The notes beneath the pieces are model-generated. The model searched no databases. It was not told the DNA's origin and saw nothing but the letters and a program-made list of their open reading frames with translations. Positions 1 to 5,684 of a stretch of 6,203 nucleotides of DNA are shown here, in pieces. The stretch spans positions 1-6,203 of the forward strand of contig PLYX01000064.1 of the NCBI GenBank assembly GCA_003151895.1, in the 5' to 3' direction. The stretch's first letter is position 1, and each line of letters begins with the position of its first letter. Made by a program: the position numbers and the translations under genes. This DNA is from Solirubrobacterales bacterium (GTDB taxonomy: Bacteria; Actinomycetota; Thermoleophilia; Solirubrobacterales; Solirubrobacteraceae).

Positions 1-1076
1 AACACGCGGTCGATCGCGATCTCCTGGATTGGGGTTCCCGCCCGTAGATCCATGTAGCGCAGGGCGCGCTCTGTCGCCTCGCGGTCGGCGGGGCTGTCGA
101 AGTCCTCGGGCGAGGGCACGCTCGCGCCGACGGGCGCCACCATCCCCGGCGTCGTGCCCCACGTCACCTGTGGTGAGAGCGCGGCTGCGTCCACGACGAC
201 GTCCGTGTCATAGGAGGCGCCCTCGTCGCTGGGCAACGCGCGCCAGCGCTCGATCGCCTCCTGCAGCTCCGCGCCCTTCGGCGCGCCGGGGCGCGAGCGT
301 CGTCCGTTCCCCTCTCCCCCGGCCTTTACCGACCCATCCGGGTCGGTAAACCAAGCAAAGGTCGTGTCGTCGGGCGCGATCATGCCCGCGCGTCCGCCCG
401 CCTCGATCGTCATGTTGCAGACGGTCATGCGCCCCTCCATCGAGAGCGCCTCGATCGCGGGACCGACGTACTCGACGGCGTGCCCGGTCGCCCCGCCCAC
501 GCCGATCTGGCCGATCGTGCCGAGGATCAGGTCCTTGGCGGTCACGCCGAAGCCGAGCGCGCCCTCGTAGCGGATGCGCATCGAGCGCGGCCGGTGCTGA
601 ACCATGCACTGCGTCGCCAGCACGTGCTCGACCTCGCTCGTGCCGATCCCGAAGGCCAGGGCCCCGAACGCGCCGTGCGTGGCGGTGTGCGAGTCGCCGC
701 ACACGACCGTCATCCCCGGCTGGGTGACGCCCAGCTCCGGGCCGATCACATGCACGATCCCCTGACGGTCAGAGCCGAGCGAGTAGACGGGTACGCCAAA
801 TTCCTTACAGTTGCGCTCGAGCGTCTGAACCTGCACCCGTGAGAGCTCGTCCTTGATGCGAGCCGCCACGGGCGTACCGTCGGTCGGAGTGTTGTGATCG
901 GCGGTGGCGAGCGTCCTGTCGGGCCGGCGCACCTTGCGCCCCGCGAGACGCAACCCGTCGAACGCCTGCGGGCTCGTCACCTCGTGCACGAGGTGCAGGT
1001 CGATGTACAGCAGCCCATCGGCAACCTCGTGGGCCTCCCAGATCTTCTCGAACATCGTCTTCGGTGTGCTCATCAT
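1..1076 (-). CDS. leuC: 3-isopropylmalate dehydratase large subunit (LeuC), C-terminus off the left edge
   Basis: LeuC with LeuD isomerises 2-isopropylmalate to 3-isopropylmalate in cytoplasmic leucine synthesis. About 358 residues are visible. Counting from the ATG at 1073, the aconitase-family landmarks are LVHEVTSPQAF (28-38), ADHNTPTD (58-65), the signature VVCGDSHTATHGAFG (123-137) and PQVTWGTTPG further on. The window ends just before the expected GSCTNSR motif, so no Fe-S ligand cysteine can be checked. Two adjacent in-frame ATGs (1076 and 1073) follow a purine-rich GAAGAGAGAG; either could start translation. Between TTFAW (238-241) and RPGAPKG there is a segment about 16 residues longer than in E. 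coli LeuC, beginning FTDPDGSVKAGG and encoded by a perfect palindrome (325-350). The reading frame stays open. Identification is secure; activity is inferred. leuD presumably lies beyond the left edge. Confidence 0.95.
   Translation of the reverse strand, partial: MMSTPKTMFEKIWEAHEVADGLLYIDLHLVHEVTSPQAFDGLRLAGRKVRRPDRTLATADHNTPTDGTPVAARIKDELSRVQVQTLERNCKEFGVPVYSLGSDRQGIVHVIGPELGVTQPGMTVVCGDSHTATHGAFGALAFGIGTSEVEHVLATQCMVQHRPRSMRIRYEGALGFGVTAKDLILGTIGQIGVGGATGHAVEYVGPAIEALSMEGRMTVCNMTIEAGGRAGMIAPDDTTFAWFTDPDGSVKAGGEGNGRRSRPGAPKGAELQEAIERWRALPSDEGASYDTDVVVDAAALSPQVTWGTTPGMVAPVGASVPSPEDFDSPADREATERALRYMDLRAGTPIQEIAIDRV
325..350. repeat. Perfect 11-bp palindrome inside leuC
   Basis: The arms TTTACCGACCC (325-335) and GGGTCGGTAAA (340-350) are exact reverse complements around the 4-nt loop ATCC. 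The element is in frame and encodes FTDPDGSVK of LeuC, at a place where the protein is longer than E. coli LeuC. The A/T-rich tips TTTA/TAAA stand out in GC-rich DNA. It resembles in kind the palindromic elements known to insert in frame in some bacterial genes (for example the Rickettsia palindromic elements), but no sequence relation to these is claimed. Confidence 0.85.
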
Positions 1077-1090
1077 GCTCTCTCTTCGTC

Positions 1091-1109
1091 GGACCCCCGC
1101 AGAGGGTCC
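1091..1109 (-). promoter_or_regulatory. Hairpin in the leader between the XRE regulator and leuC
   Basis: GGACCC (1091-1096) and GGGTCC (1104-1109) can pair around a 7-nt loop. The hairpin occupies the 50-bp gap between the regulator stop and the leuC start, ending about 14 nt upstream of the first leuC ATG, with no T-run after it. It could be a weak attenuator, a processing or stability element, or chance. The pairing is seen; any function is inferred. Confidence 0.35.
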
Positions 1110-1126
1110 AGGGGTGGGCAGGTGGG

Positions 1127-1762
1127 TCAACTTCGGCGCAGGCCGGCGGAGACGACGGAAAGGAATGCCGCCTCCGCGTCGGTGGGGTTCTCGAAATGGT
1201 GGGGAAGGTCGGCGTCGAAGGTGACACAGTCGCCCTCGGCGAGGTCGTGGCGCTGCCCGTCGCACACGAGCACGACCGCGCCGCGCACGACGAGCGCGGT
1301 CTCGCGGCTGCCTGGCTCGTGCATCGGCGGATCGTCAGGCGCTCCCGTCGCGCCACCCGGCGCAAGCACATGACGCGAGAGCTCTGAGCGCTGACCCGGC
1401 TGCGCGGCGGTCATCACCTCGAAGCGGTGACCGCGCTTCGCGTTGCCACCGCCGCCGCGTTCGCCGGCCTTGACGATCGTGACCGAGCCGCCCTCGTCCA
1501 AGCGCAACAGTTGTGAGAGGCGCAGCTCGAGCCCGGATGCGATCCGCGCGGCGACCGTCAATGTAGGGCTCGTCTCACCACGCTCCACCTGCGAGAGCAT
1601 CGGCGCGCTGACACCGCTGCGCTCGGCCAGGTCGCGCAGCGACAGCGAGGAGGCCTCGCGCAAAGCCTTAACGCGCGCGCCGATCACAGCGGAGTCGAAC
1701 GCCGACCAGGGCCCCGACTGCGCGGACCGCCGATCGCCCTGCTGAACACTCGCGGCCTTCAT
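1127..1762 (-). CDS. XRE-family transcriptional regulator with C-terminal cupin domain
   Basis: A 211-aa protein. An XRE/Cro-type helix-turn-helix spans about residues 27-83 (IGARVKALREASSLSLRDLA, then SGVSAPMLSQVERGETSPTL as turn and recognition helix). A small cupin fold spans about 125-205, with HEPGSRETALVVRG (148-161) and DLPHHFENP (185-193) matching the two cupin motifs. This is the usual HTH-cupin architecture, in which the cupin senses a small ligand; the ligand here is unknown. The ATG at 1762 is preferred. In-frame GTG (1780) and TTG (1789) would add 6 or 9 residues but encode the ACGTACGT repeat. No start has a good Shine-Dalgarno, so a leaderless or near-leaderless message is possible. 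It is co-oriented with leuC 50 bp downstream and begins 48 bp after the DUF2142 gene stop. Control of itself or of leuC is inference. Confidence 0.88.
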   Translation of the reverse strand: MKAASVQQGDRRSAQSGPWSAFDSAVIGARVKALREASSLSLRDLAERSGVSAPMLSQVERGETSPTLTVAARIASGLELRLSQLLRLDEGGSVTIVKAGERGGGGNAKRGHRFEVMTAAQPGQRSELSRHVLAPGGATGAPDDPPMHEPGSRETALVVRGAVVLVCDGQRHDLAEGDCVTFDADLPHHFENPTDAEAAFLSVVSAGLRRS

Positions 1763-1786
1763 ACGTACGTACGTTATCACGTACGT
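1763..1786. promoter_or_regulatory. ACGTACGT repeat over the regulator start, candidate autoregulatory operator
   Basis: On the plus strand, ACGTACGTACGT (1763-1774), spacer TATC (1775-1778) and ACGTACGT (1779-1786) abut the preferred ATG of the XRE-cupin gene. ACGTACGT is self-complementary, so the block has several dyads and centres 8-12 bp apart, as expected for dimeric HTH binding. On the minus strand the spacer reads within GATAAC (1778-1773), a weak -10 lookalike. XRE-cupin regulators often bind their own promoters; binding here is inferred. Confidence 0.45.
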
Positions 1787-1810
1787 CAACGACGGGCTCT
1801 GCCTCTTGGC

Positions 1811-3466
1811 TCAGCCGTAGTAGCGCGCGACTACCTGCAGCTGGCTGAAGATGTCGTGGGCGAGCACGAGCACGACGAGCAGCGCTCCGACGGCCGGACC
1901 CCAGCGACGTCCGGCGCCGCGAGCGGCGAGCGCGAGCACTGCGCCCCAGAGCGCGACCATCGGCAGCAGGTAGCGCGCATCGGTGAATTCCACGGCACTG
2001 CCCGGGAACGAGAGATAGCCGGAGGCGCCGATCAGCACCAGCAGCCCCACGGTCATGACGGCGTAGGTGGCAAGCTCGGGGGCACGCGGTCGCAGCGCGG
2101 TTCGGCTGACCGTCAGCGTGCGGATGCACAGTGCGGCGATGATGCCCACCGGTATCAGCGCGACGTTGTAGACCCAGGCGGGGAAAGCGGTGTCCCCCCA
2201 ACCGTACAGTCCGATCAGGTTCCTGAACCAGATCTGGCGGGTGGTGAAGATTCCGCTGAAATAGTTGTGCATCCCGGGCAGCCGCGGCAGGTAGAACTGC
2301 CAGATGTAGCTGAGCTCGCCGGAGATCGACCCGTGGCTGCCGGTGAGGCCTTCCAGGCCATTGGAGACAATGCCGAAGGTGGGATGGTTGGAGAACACGT
2401 TGACCAACCCATACAGGATCCCCGGGCTCACCGCGATCAGCAGCGCCGGCGCGAGCATCCGGTAGTAGGTTTCCGACCCCGAGGTCCGGGCCTCACGGCG
2501 TGCGAGCACGATCAGCCCGAGGATCGCGCCGGGCGCCAGACCGGCGAAGTTCAACTTCGTCAGCAAGCCGACGGCGATGAGCGTGCCGATCGTGATCGCC
2601 GATGCTTGTGTGAGCCCGCGCCGGAAGGCGCGTGCGAAGCAGTAGAAGAGCGCCGCCGAGACCGTGAACAGCAGCGCGTCGGGGTTCACCGTGCTCGAGG
2701 CGAACCCCAGCAGCGGCGCGAGCGCGGCGCCAAGCCCGCCCACGGTCCAGGCCCACCTGACGCCGGGCAGCGCCTCACGCAAGAATAGGAACACGAACAG
2801 CGCCGTCAGTCCTCCCATCACGGCGCTCAACAGCCTCATCAGCTCCAGGCGATCCAGTATCGACCCGCTTGAGCCGATGCCATAGGGGATGGTCTCGAGC
2901 GCGTAGTACAGCGGAGGCTCGGATGCCGCGACTCCGGCGCCGCCCGGGCCTTGCCTTGAGGGAGACTTGGCCAGATCGGCCTGGAGCTTCTGCTGCTCGG
3001 CGGTGGAGAAGATCGGATGGCCCGCCGGGCGGAAGCGAACCTGCTCATGGTGGAGGTCCTGCAAGGCCAGTTGCTCCTCCGGCGAGTATTCGCTGACAGA
3101 CGAGGAGGGCAGCCGCCCCGCCTCGGCGAGCTGCTGCACGTAGGTGAAGTGGTCCGGCTCGTCAAGCGCGAGGAAAGGCGGCGTTATCACCGACCAGCAC
3201 GCCGCGTTCAGGAAGGCGAGCAGTGCGCACACCCGGGCGGCTGCCGGGATACGGGCAAGCGCCCTGCGCGAGACCGAGATCAGAGACAGCGTCGCGTGCC
3301 CGCGCGCCACCGCCCTCCTGCCCGCCACCTGCCGGCGCGCGGTCCTGCGCTCTGCGACCTTCGCCCTCCTGGCGAGCTCCCGGGTTCCCCTCGCCGTCTT
3401 GCTCGACACCTTCGTCGACGGCTCGCGTGACTTCTTCGCAATGGGGCGTCTGCCGCCGGCGCTCAT
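1811..3466 (-). CDS. DUF2142-type polytopic membrane protein
   Basis: A 551-aa integral membrane protein with roughly ten hydrophobic segments, approximately at 74-97, 207-230, 236-256, 262-281, 290-323, 335-358, 430-450, 465-485, 500-516 and 522-540. It carries motifs I associate with DUF2142: LDEPDHFTYVQQLA (101-114) just after the first helix, SEPPLYYALE (182-191) and DARYLLP (496-502). The acidic DEPDH in the first outer loop recalls GT-C glycosyltransferases, so a role in assembling cell-surface glycans is plausible but unproven. Residues 1-56 are strikingly basic (19 Lys/Arg) and presumably cytoplasmic. The ATG at 3466 is chosen because it overlaps the upstream gene's TGA by 4 bp (ATGA) and has GGAG 5-6 nt upstream. 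Extending further upstream would only add out-of-frame sequence of that neighbour. Confidence 0.85.
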   Translation of the reverse strand: MSAGGRRPIAKKSREPSTKVSSKTARGTRELARRAKVAERRTARRQVAGRRAVARGHATLSLISVSRRALARIPAAARVCALLAFLNAACWSVITPPFLALDEPDHFTYVQQLAEAGRLPSSSVSEYSPEEQLALQDLHHEQVRFRPAGHPIFSTAEQQKLQADLAKSPSRQGPGGAGVAASEPPLYYALETIPYGIGSSGSILDRLELMRLLSAVMGGLTALFVFLFLREALPGVRWAWTVGGLGAALAPLLGFASSTVNPDALLFTVSAALFYCFARAFRRGLTQASAITIGTLIAVGLLTKLNFAGLAPGAILGLIVLARREARTSGSETYYRMLAPALLIAVSPGILYGLVNVFSNHPTFGIVSNGLEGLTGSHGSISGELSYIWQFYLPRLPGMHNYFSGIFTTRQIWFRNLIGLYGWGDTAFPAWVYNVALIPVGIIAALCIRTLTVSRTALRPRAPELATYAVMTVGLLVLIGASGYLSFPGSAVEFTDARYLLPMVALWGAVLALAARGAGRRWGPAVGALLVVLVLAHDIFSQLQVVARYYG

Positions 3467-4149
3467 CGCAACTCCACGAGGGCCAGCCACGACGCGATCG
3501 CGACGACAGCGCTCATCAACGCGGCCAGGAGCAACGCGACCCAGGCGCCGCTCGGCGCGCGACCGAGACCCATGTGCCTGGCCACCGTCTCCGCCAATGA
3601 CCACCACGAGCTGTGACCAGCTCGCATGTATTCGATCGTGAACCTGCCTGGCAGCGCCTTTCCTTCGCTGCCCCTGGCCGCTGCGGCGGCGCTCGTCTTC
3701 GATCCGCCGAGCACGACGTTTTCGACGCTCTGACCCAGCTTGAAGCAGATCCGCGCATGCGAGATCGCGCGGGCCACAGGTCTGACGGGGACCGTGACGG
3801 CCCCGCTTGTCCACCCGCTGCCCGCAATGCCGCTGGTCAGGACCTGCGTGCCTGACAGCGCGGTGACGCTCACCCGTGGGCCGGCCGCCGCCACCAGCGT
3901 GAGGCGGATCGCCGAGATGCCTGCGGGCAGGACTTCGTCGGCCTGGCAGGCGCCGGCGCCGCTCGCTGCTTCAAGGATCGGTTCGTTTGCCGGCGTCGCG
4001 TTGGCGTGCGCGACGACGAGCGGTGAGCCCGACAGCGTCACGGCGAGCGCGATCGCCACGAGCAGCAGTCCTGCCGCGAGCGCGGCGGTTGCGCGCGTCA
4101 TGTTCCATTGCGGCGCGGTCGCCGGCGCGCCCTCGACGCTCGCGCTCAT
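3463..4149 (-). CDS. Membrane-anchored extracytoplasmic protein, partner of the DUF2142 protein
   Basis: A 228-aa protein of no family I can name. A hydrophobic helix lies at 20-41 (TAALAAGLLLVAIALAVTLS) and another at 202-225, followed by a very short tail. The roughly 160 residues between them look beta-rich and carry two cysteines (C68 in GACQADE, C135 in ARICFKLG) that could form a disulfide outside the cell. The topology suggests an extracytoplasmic domain held by two helices, possibly binding a glycan or a lipid-linked sugar. The ATG at 4149 has AGGG about 4 nt upstream and AAGGGG further back. Its TGA overlaps the DUF2142 gene start, so the two are probably translated together and work together. 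Function is inferred only from this pairing. Confidence 0.75.
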   Translation of the reverse strand: MSASVEGAPATAPQWNMTRATAALAAGLLLVAIALAVTLSGSPLVVAHANATPANEPILEAASGAGACQADEVLPAGISAIRLTLVAAAGPRVSVTALSGTQVLTSGIAGSGWTSGAVTVPVRPVARAISHARICFKLGQSVENVVLGGSKTSAAAAARGSEGKALPGRFTIEYMRAGHSSWWSLAETVARHMGLGRAPSGAWVALLLAALMSAVVAIASWLALVELR

Positions 4150-4261
4150 GGTGCCCTGACCCCTTCAGTTGGGACTCCGGCACCCGTCCGGAAAGCACCG
4201 GGTCTCCTCCACATAGCCGAACAGTACAGGCCCCATGCAGCGCCGAGTTCCTGTGAGCCGG

Positions 4262-4291
4262 GTTATCTCAGGCAAGCACGGGCACCGCCAA
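4262..4291 (-). promoter_or_regulatory. Possible promoter of the membrane-protein pair
   Basis: Minus-strand TTGGCG (4291-4286) and GATAAC (4267-4262) are separated by 18 nt and each matches the sigma-70 consensus at four of six positions. Transcription would start near 4255, giving a leader of about 105 nt before the ATG at 4149. No better candidate was seen between 4150 and 4330, but in GC-rich DNA this match is weak. Confidence 0.25.
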
Positions 4292-4330
4292 CGGTGGCTT
4301 TGGCAAAGTCAGAAACATCCCTGGAGGGAT
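4283..4330. repeat. Three short dyads just past the leuA pseudogene stop
   Basis: CACCG/CGGTG around CCAA (4283-4296), CTTTG/CAAAG around one base (4298-4308), and ATCCCT/AGGGAT around GG (4317-4330, directly abutting the pseudogene's TAA). They may be remnants of the terminator of the former second leuA. No T-run follows, and the last two have loops too small for a stable RNA hairpin without opening. Confidence 0.25.
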
Positions 4331-4583
4331 TTATGCGGCAGTCTCGGGTATCCCAACTCCCCGCTCGTCCTCGCGAGCACGCATCACACTGACGGACAGC
4401 GCGCGCACGTACGCGCGCGCGGCGGCCTCGATGATGTCTGTGGAGACGCCCTGGCCCGCGCCTCGAAGTCCACGAACGCATACATAGCCACGTCGTCGCC
4501 ACGCAGCTCCTCGGTGACGAGCGCCTCCAGGACCATCGTGGTGGCCTGCTCCTTGCGCTCGGTGTTCTCCTGAAGCGCTTGAA
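4331..4583 (-). pseudogene. Degenerate second copy of the leuA 3' end
   Basis: This segment aligns to the LeuA C-terminal domain at 5685-6203 but cannot encode it. Reading 5' to 3' on the minus strand, FKRF is followed by a 1-nt deletion (AAGGAG to AGGAG). Then come recognisable codons for MVLEALVTEELRGDD and AFVDFE. A 235-nt deletion relative to the intact copy (missing 5847-6081, junction at 4462/4463) shifts the frame again. The 3' part encodes the AARAYVRALSVSVMR region and ends GVGIPETAA then TAA at 4333-4331, recalling the intact LGLPEPAA end. By hand count, the 5' 123 nt match at about 104 positions and the 3' 82 nt at 79. Homology may extend toward 4611 (LRHALDTAFKRF), but the intact copy leaves the window there. 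The rest of the gene is missing, so this is a remnant, not a paralogue. Confidence 0.9.
4399..4421. repeat. 23-bp alternating purine-pyrimidine tract, pseudogene copy
   Basis: Strict purine-pyrimidine alternation (GCGCGCACGTACGCGC core), conserved exactly in intact leuA at 5783-5805, where it encodes the AARAYVRAL segment. Such tracts can adopt Z-DNA in vitro. Here it may simply reflect Ala/Arg/Tyr/Val codons in GC-rich DNA. Confidence 0.6.
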
Positions 4584-4651
4584 CGCCGTATCCAGCGCGT
4601 GGCGCAGCGCCCATAGGAGCGGGAATCTCACAAGAACGAACAGCCCTCTCC

Positions 4652-4680
4652 AAAAAAATCTACCCGCCCATCGCAGGCAG
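4652..4680 (-). terminator. Weak candidate intrinsic terminator, minus strand
   Basis: Minus-strand CTGCCT (4680-4675) can pair with GGGTAG (4665-4660), using two G-U pairs and a 9-nt loop. It is followed by A and seven Ts (4658-4652), the longest homopolymer run I noticed in this GC-rich window. It would stop transcripts running leftward from leuA beneath the plus-strand pair. The stem is weak, so the call is tentative. Confidence 0.25.
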
Positions 4681-4750
4681 ACACAGCGAATGGCGACCCT
4701 CGGGCGCACGATCGTCGGCGCTCCCGACGAGAACCGTCGCACACGATTGG

Positions 4751-4756
4751 TACAAA
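4751..4756 (+). promoter_or_regulatory. Possible extended -10 for a leaderless DUF6338 message
   Basis: TACAAA, preceded by TGG (TGGTACAAA), ends 6 nt before the ATG at 4763. That is the spacing expected if transcription starts at or next to the start codon, a common arrangement in actinobacteria. It agrees with the absence of a Shine-Dalgarno before this gene. The last base of the hexamer is A rather than the preferred T, and no convincing -35 was found. Confidence 0.3.
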
Positions 4757-4762
4757 CGGTCG

Positions 4763-5443
4763 ATGGCTCCAGCCACCGGAACAGCGCTGCTGATCCTCGT
4801 CGCGTTCGTGCTTCCAGGCTTCATCACCCTGGTCGCGCGTGAGACGACGTACGTCGTCCGCGATGCGGTGACGCCGTTCGAGCGCCTACTGCTGTCGCTG
4901 AGCTACAGCGCTCGCATCTACGGGATCCTGCTCACGGCGGCCTTCCTCCTCAGAGCGAGCCCGGGCGACATCGCGGCTCTGTACCGCGGCGAACGGCCGC
5001 TCGGCGACTACCTACTGCTCGGAGGAGCGGCCCTGCTGATCCTTCCGCTCGCGATCTCAGAGCTTGGGCGCCGCTGGAGTCAATCGCGCGACTTGCGGGC
5101 CCGGCTCATGCGTACGCTCGGCATCTCACCGACCCACACAACGAGATCGGGCTGGGATCACTTCTTCGAGGGCGATGTCGAGACACTGGTCCTCCTTACG
5201 TTGGACGATGAACGCATCGTCGGTGGCTACTTCGGCCGAAGGAGCATGGCCGGGTATTCCGCTGACACCCAGGACATCTTTCTCGAGCGCCGATGGGAGC
5301 TGAACCAAGAGGGATGGTTTCTGCGGCCGACGCCCTCAAGTCTGGGTGTCTGGGTCCCGCACAAGCACATCGTCTCCGTCGAGATGTATCAGCCTCAACC
5401 TCCAGGATCGAGCGAAAAGGAAATGACAGGAGGTCGAGCATGA
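4763..5443 (+). CDS. DUF6338-like membrane protein
   Basis: A 226-aa protein. The N-terminal half is membrane-embedded: a helix at 5-26 (TALLILVAFVLPGFITLVAR), a weaker one near 50-64 and another at 81-100. The rest is a soluble, probably cytoplasmic domain with GWDHFF (130-135), a strand VETLVLLTLDDERIVGGYFG (139-158), DIFLERRWEL (171-180) and HIVSVEMY (202-209). The PGF motif in the first helix, the WD-F-F motif, the GGYFG turn and the D-FLE-W motif match my recollection of DUF6338. That family has no established function. The ATG at 4763 directly precedes the first helix. It is the first gene of a plus-strand pair in otherwise minus-strand DNA, lying between the leuA remnant and the intact leuA 3' end, and its TGA overlaps the next ATG. 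Family call moderately sure; role unknown. Confidence 0.8.
   Translation: MAPATGTALLILVAFVLPGFITLVARETTYVVRDAVTPFERLLLSLSYSARIYGILLTAAFLLRASPGDIAALYRGERPLGDYLLLGGAALLILPLAISELGRRWSQSRDLRARLMRTLGISPTHTTRSGWDHFFEGDVETLVLLTLDDERIVGGYFGRRSMAGYSADTQDIFLERRWELNQEGWFLRPTPSSLGVWVPHKHIVSVEMYQPQPPGSSEKEMTGGRA
5428..5433 (+). promoter_or_regulatory. Strong Shine-Dalgarno deciding the start of the 72-aa gene
   Basis: AGGAGG lies 6 nt before the ATG at 5440, inside the last codons of the DUF6338 gene. It is the best ribosome-binding site in the window and, with the ATGA overlap, fixes the start of a gene that could otherwise be read from further upstream. Confidence 0.8.
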
Positions 5444-5658
5444 ACAGCAGCTACAATCGCACCGTGTACAAAAAACTACATCAGCACATCAAGAAGTTGT
5501 GGCGCCGATGGGTTCCGGAAGGACCACCGCGCTCAATTGAAACGCGCGGCGGATACATGCTTCGAAATGCAGGCCCGGAGCCAACCGTTCCACCGCCCAA
5601 GCCCAGTGACTACAAGGCAAGGGCGAATCGGCCGGACACGCAGTCCCGGGCGCGCTGA
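5440..5658 (+). CDS. 72-aa basic, proline-rich small protein
   Basis: No family recognised. The N-terminal third is basic and probably helical (NRTVYKKLHQHIKKLWRRW, 6-24), with aromatic residues among the lysines, suggesting membrane-surface or nucleic-acid contact. The middle carries ETRGGYMLRN (34-43). The C-terminal part is low-complexity and likely disordered (PEPTVPPPKPSDYKARANRP). There is no signal peptide or membrane helix. An AGGAGG site and a 4-bp overlap with the DUF6338 gene support it as a real, translationally coupled gene and a likely partner of that protein. It uses AAA, CTA and TTG codons near its start (YKKL, KKLW), more A/T-rich than its neighbours, which fits later acquisition. 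Its stop lies 26 bp from the convergent leuA stop. Confidence 0.75.
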   Translation: MNSSYNRTVYKKLHQHIKKLWRRWVPEGPPRSIETRGGYMLRNAGPEPTVPPPKPSDYKARANRPDTQSRAR

Positions 5659-5684
5659 GGCGAGAGCCGCCGCGCGCTGTCGGC

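Noticed and set aside
208..702. Open frame on the minus strand overlapping leuC in another frame
   Set aside because: It is low-complexity Arg/Ala sequence; the leuC frame over the same bases has clear family motifs.
1395..1440. Imperfect inverted repeat CGGTCA...TGACCG inside the XRE-cupin gene
   Set aside because: It has short arms with an unpaired insert and no position-specific sign of function; this is expected by chance in GC-rich coding DNA.
1856..2788. Long plus-strand open frame opposite the DUF2142 gene
   Set aside because: It is rich in Arg, Gln, Gly and His with no recognisable fold and lies wholly antisense to a well-supported membrane protein. It is a product of GC-rich third positions.
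3467..3814. N-terminal extension of the DUF2142 gene to 3814
   Set aside because: The extension is an Arg-rich out-of-frame reading of the 228-aa gene. The ATGA overlap at 3463-3466 with GGAG upstream gives a better start.
4384..4653. An 89-codon minus-strand reading frame from a TTG at 4653 that includes the MVLEALVTEELRGDD segment
   Set aside because: Its LeuA similarity covers only the middle; both ends are frame-shifted sequence. It has a TTG start inside the T-run and no ribosome-binding site. It is better explained as the leuA remnant.
4584..4762. Further leuA homology, a tRNA or an integration site upstream of the DUF6338 gene
   Set aside because: Beyond a possible LRHALD stretch to about 4611 no leuA sequence is recognisable. 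No tRNA-like fold was seen and no direct repeat matches 5659-5684.
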